NCBI GenBank assembly: GCA_964585245.1 | Contig: CAZPCV010000018.1 | Span: 1 to 26,208, forward strand | Origin: CAZEDL01 sp964585245 | GTDB taxonomy: Bacteria > Patescibacteriota > Patescibacteriia > Magasanikbacterales > GWA2-37-8 | DNA: 26,208 nucleotides | Reading direction: 5' to 3' | In this document: positions 23,797-26,208 of the stretch, one piece after another | How the letters are laid out: every line of letters starts with the position of its first letter | Numbering within the stretch: the first letter of the stretch is position 1 | Made by a program: the position numbers and the translations under genes | Notes under the pieces: generated by a model | Database searches by the model: none | The model's input: the letters and a program-made list of their open reading frames with translations, nothing else | Told to the model about the DNA's origin: nothing

Positions 23797-25340
23797 GGTG
23801 AAAAATTTTTAGTATCTTGTTTCTTTTTAAAAATGATGTATCCCAACGCCAGATACCCCGCGGCCATTCCCCAACCCGGCACCTGAACTTCGACCGCCGA
23901 CCATGATTGCGAGCCGAACCAGGTGACGATTAGTATAACATACTGCAGCCCCAGATGCGTGAAGAAAGCGAAGAGACTTCCGATAGGAAAATAGAAAAAA
24001 CTGATAATCAGCGTGACAAATCCGGCCAGCATGAGCCACGGTATCAGCCATAAAATAAGCAGATTAACCGCGGGGGCTACAATCGACAAGCGACCAAACT
24101 GGTATAAAATCAAAGGCAGCGTGGCGATACTGGCAGACATAGTCGCATACAGTGTTTCTTCTACCCATTCCCACTTATTAAGTAGCGCTACCCAGCGATT
24201 AGCGTGTCCCCATTCTTTTAATAACGGAGAAATATACACCAGACCCGCAGTGGCGAGAAACGACAACTGAAATCCCGCATCCCATACTAAAATATAAGGA
24301 TTAACCGCCGTCATGAACGCTGCGGTGGAAACCAGCACCGGAGCAATTCGACTAGTTCGACCAAGCTCGGCCGCGAGTAGCGCCAAAAGCCCCATACTAG
24401 CGGCACGTACGACAGACGCAGACAAACCGGTAAACAAAACAAATAAGACAATCATGAGAGCGGCTATTCGGCTCGCCTGACGCCGATACAGGCCAAGCGT
24501 AATACCAAGCGACACGAGGGTCGTTACAATGATAGTAATATTAAAACCAGACACCGCCACAATATGACTAACGCCGGTTTTACTGAAATTATCACTCAAA
24601 TCAAACGGTAAGCCGCTTTTACCGCCATATAATAAACCGGCGAGCAAGCTATTCTCCGGCTCCACCCACAGATGACTTAACTGTGTATTCACCGTATTCT
24701 TAAACCGAAAAATAGGCCTCAAGAAAAAACTCTTTACCGAACGATGCCCGGCCGGTTTTATCATTTCTATTGACGCAGATGTACAGACACTAAACACTCC
24801 TTTGGTCGCCAGATATTTATCATATCGAAAATTTCCATCAGTTTCACTCAAGGGCTGCTCCAGATCACACGTAACTTTTACCTGATCGCTGTAGTCGTAT
24901 TCAGGATAACTACGGTTTTTTAATAACAACGTTCCGTTGATAGGGCGACTTTGATTATCAGTCGCCAACGTTTCGGCCGTAAATATATAATAGGTTTTAT
25001 CAATCCGTTTATCCGGCTCATCGCTAATCCAACCGGTCATCGTTACTGTTTGGCCCCAAAAGTAATTTAGATTGTTAGGAGTAGTACCTGGAACAGTTTT
25101 CAACACCCGCAGAATTCCGAGAAGAAAAAACAAGAGACACACTAATAAAAACCGATATTTTTTCGTGTTCCAGACTAGAATTATTCCTAAACAAATAGGG
25201 AAAACTAAAACATACAATCTAAAAGACCAGGCCGAAAAATCAAAGGCCGAAGAGAGAGCCGCTCCCAGCATAAAACAAAAGCAAAACGCCATGAACGTTT
25301 TGCTTTTTGAAGATAGTATTTTTATGAGCCCCTCCCTCAT
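23793..25340 (-). CDS. comEC: ComEC/Rec2-type DNA uptake channel lacking the MBL domain (515 aa)
   Basis: The inner-membrane channel through which single-stranded DNA enters during natural transformation. Two or three hydrophobic helices (about 15-80) are followed by an OB-fold-like region (about 95-190, DUF4131 type) and the polytopic Competence domain (about 225-505). The signature HIVAVSGFNITII (259-271) corresponds to HLLAVSGxH in classical ComEC. The usual C-terminal metallo-beta-lactamase domain is absent: the protein ends after the last helices, at 515 aa against roughly 700-800 for fused forms. The ATG at 25340 lies 15 bases after leuS. Alternative in-frame ATGs lie at 25292 and 25271, and a strong terminator-like hairpin covers codons 12-22, so the true start is uncertain. 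Confidence 0.88.
   Translation of the reverse strand: MREGLIKILSSKSKTFMAFCFCFMLGAALSSAFDFSAWSFRLYVLVFPICLGIILVWNTKKYRFLLVCLLFFLLGILRVLKTVPGTTPNNLNYFWGQTVTMTGWISDEPDKRIDKTYYIFTAETLATDNQSRPINGTLLLKNRSYPEYDYSDQVKVTCDLEQPLSETDGNFRYDKYLATKGVFSVCTSASIEMIKPAGHRSVKSFFLRPIFRFKNTVNTQLSHLWVEPENSLLAGLLYGGKSGLPFDLSDNFSKTGVSHIVAVSGFNITIIVTTLVSLGITLGLYRRQASRIAALMIVLFVLFTGLSASVVRAASMGLLALLAAELGRTSRIAPVLVSTAAFMTAVNPYILVWDAGFQLSFLATAGLVYISPLLKEWGHANRWVALLNKWEWVEETLYATMSASIATLPLILYQFGRLSIVAPAVNLLILWLIPWLMLAGFVTLIISFFYFPIGSLFAFFTHLGLQYVILIVTWFGSQSWSAVEVQVPGWGMAAGYLALGYIIFKKKQDTKNFSP
25277..25307 (-). terminator. Terminator-like hairpin inside the 5' coding region of comEC
   Basis: A perfect 12-bp stem (25277-25288 with 25296-25307) with a 7-base loop is followed on the minus strand by GTTTTATG. 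The second arm also ends in TTTT. It has the form of an intrinsic terminator for leuS, 48 bases past the leuS stop, yet it lies in comEC codons 12-22. It may attenuate comEC, or comEC may start downstream at 25292 or 25271. Confidence 0.7.
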
Positions 25341-25355
25341 AGCTAAAAACGATAT

Positions 25356-26208
25356 TTAGACTACGATACTGACCAATTTTCCTTTGACATAAATTATTTT
25401 TTTCGGTTCTTTGCCTTCTAGCCATTTTTGAATTTTTTCGCTCGCCAGGGCAGCTTGTTTGGCATCAGCCTCGCTAATATCAGCCGCGACCGTAAGTGTA
25501 TCGCGTAATTTGCCGTTAATTTGTACTACCAATTGAATTTCGTTAGTTACGATAAGATTTGGATCAAATACCGGCCACGAAGAAAAAGCTACTGTGTCTG
25601 CATTTCCTAAAATTTGCCACAATTCTTCTGCTAGATGCGGTGCAAACGGAGATAATAATTGTATTAGTGTTGCATAATCGGCGGGCGAGATAGCATCTTG
25701 TTTGGTAAGCTCGTTAACCAATTCCATTAGAGCCGCAATGGCGGTATTGAAACGCATTGCCTCGATATCGGCTGTAACTTTTTTAATCGTCTGATGTAGG
25801 ATAGTGGTCAGACTATTCCTTGCTCCTTGTTCGTTGTTCCTTTTAAGTTTCTCTTGCAAATTCCACACGCGATCCAAAAACCGCCGCACGCCCACAAGCC
25901 CGTTCGTGCTCCACGACACCGCCTGATCAAATGGCCCCATGAACATGATATAGGTACGCAATGCATCCGCCCCGAAGCGATCTACCATTTCATCCGGATT
26001 AATTACATTACCACGACTCTTGCTCATCTTTTCGCCGTCTTCGGCCAGAATGATGCCGTGCGAGGTGCGTTTTTTATACGGCTCAAGCGTGGGCACCTGG
26101 CCTTGATCATACAAAAATTGATTCCAAAAACGTGAGTAGAGCAAGTGCAGCACCGTGTGTTCATTGCCGCCATTATACCAATCGATCGGCATCCAATAAT
26201 CAATTTTA
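25356..26208 (-). CDS. leuS: Leucyl-tRNA synthetase, C-terminal part (partial, runs off right edge)
   Basis: This enzyme charges tRNA-Leu with leucine. The frame is open to the right edge (the residues before the internal Met at 26192 read KIDYW), so only the last 283 or so residues are present. Visible features are DYWMPIDWYNGGNEHTVLHLLYSRFW, the ATP-binding KMSKSRGNVINPDE, the anticodon-binding helical domain (FLDRVWNLQEKL, then SPFAPHLAEELWQILG), and the C-terminal domain with VVQINGKLRDTLTV and GKEPKKIIYVKGKLVSIVV. The ending is complete. comEC follows after 15 bases. Confidence 0.96.
   Translation of the reverse strand, partial: KIDYWMPIDWYNGGNEHTVLHLLYSRFWNQFLYDQGQVPTLEPYKKRTSHGIILAEDGEKMSKSRGNVINPDEMVDRFGADALRTYIMFMGPFDQAVSWSTNGLVGVRRFLDRVWNLQEKLKRNNEQGARNSLTTILHQTIKKVTADIEAMRFNTAIAALMELVNELTKQDAISPADYATLIQLLSPFAPHLAEELWQILGNADTVAFSSWPVFDPNLIVTNEIQLVVQINGKLRDTLTVAADISEADAKQAALASEKIQKWLEGKEPKKIIYVKGKLVSIVV

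Noticed and set aside
1..26208. UGA recoded as glycine (Gracilibacteria/Absconditabacteria code)
   Set aside because: All recognisable genes are full length with TGA read as stop, TGA ends several genes, and RF2 is present.

Overview
The window reads as ordinary chromosome from a small-genome, ultra-compact bacterium, most plausibly a member of the Candidate Phyla Radiation (Patescibacteria, Parcubacteria-like). The pointers are a VirB6/TrbL-like membrane protein beside a giant secreted cysteine-rich protein, a ComEC split into separate channel and metallo-beta-lactamase genes, a 'YFDLFDFPLT' nucleotidyltransferase, lineage-specific orphan genes, and an almost complete lack of Shine-Dalgarno sequences. 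This placement is inference: there is no rRNA in the window. All supported genes lie on the minus strand. TGA is used as a stop (including in two ATGA overlaps) and a normal RF2 gene is present, so the genetic code is standard, not the UGA-glycine code of Gracilibacteria/Absconditabacteria.

Layout in transcription order (right to left). (1) 26208-20722: the 3' end of leuS, then comEC, a SAM methyltransferase, a ComEC-type metallo-beta-lactamase, an L,D-transpeptidase and an orphan of 292 aa, all tightly packed. A strong terminator-like hairpin sits inside the first codons of comEC. (2) 20671-17564: a strong promoter drives a 277-aa orphan, followed by nusA and yidC, closed by a terminator. 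(3) 17547-15138: a nucleotidyltransferase-fold gene and an O-antigen ligase/polymerase-type membrane protein. (4) 15129-12991: the groES-groEL operon with a near-consensus sigma-70 promoter, a symmetric CIRCE operator and a perfect terminator. (5) 12977-10315: prfB-tsaC-rsmA, a translation and RNA-modification operon, ending in a run of three palindromic hairpins. (6) 10095-1: a membrane-anchored calcium-motif protein translationally coupled to a 2688-aa exported protein with about 108 cysteines. After a terminator and an extended -10 promoter comes a VirB6/TrbL-like polytopic protein that runs off the left edge.

The most interesting unit is region 6: a putative cell-surface or secretion apparatus made of a membrane anchor, a giant disulfide-rich extracellular protein and a T4SS-type channel subunit. 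The second is a genome-style signal. Of 18 visible starts none has a convincing Shine-Dalgarno, yet 14 have T at -1 and 8 read GTATG, which suggests a non-SD start context. No tRNA, rRNA, CRISPR array or insertion sequence was seen, and there is no gene-free stretch above 300 bases.
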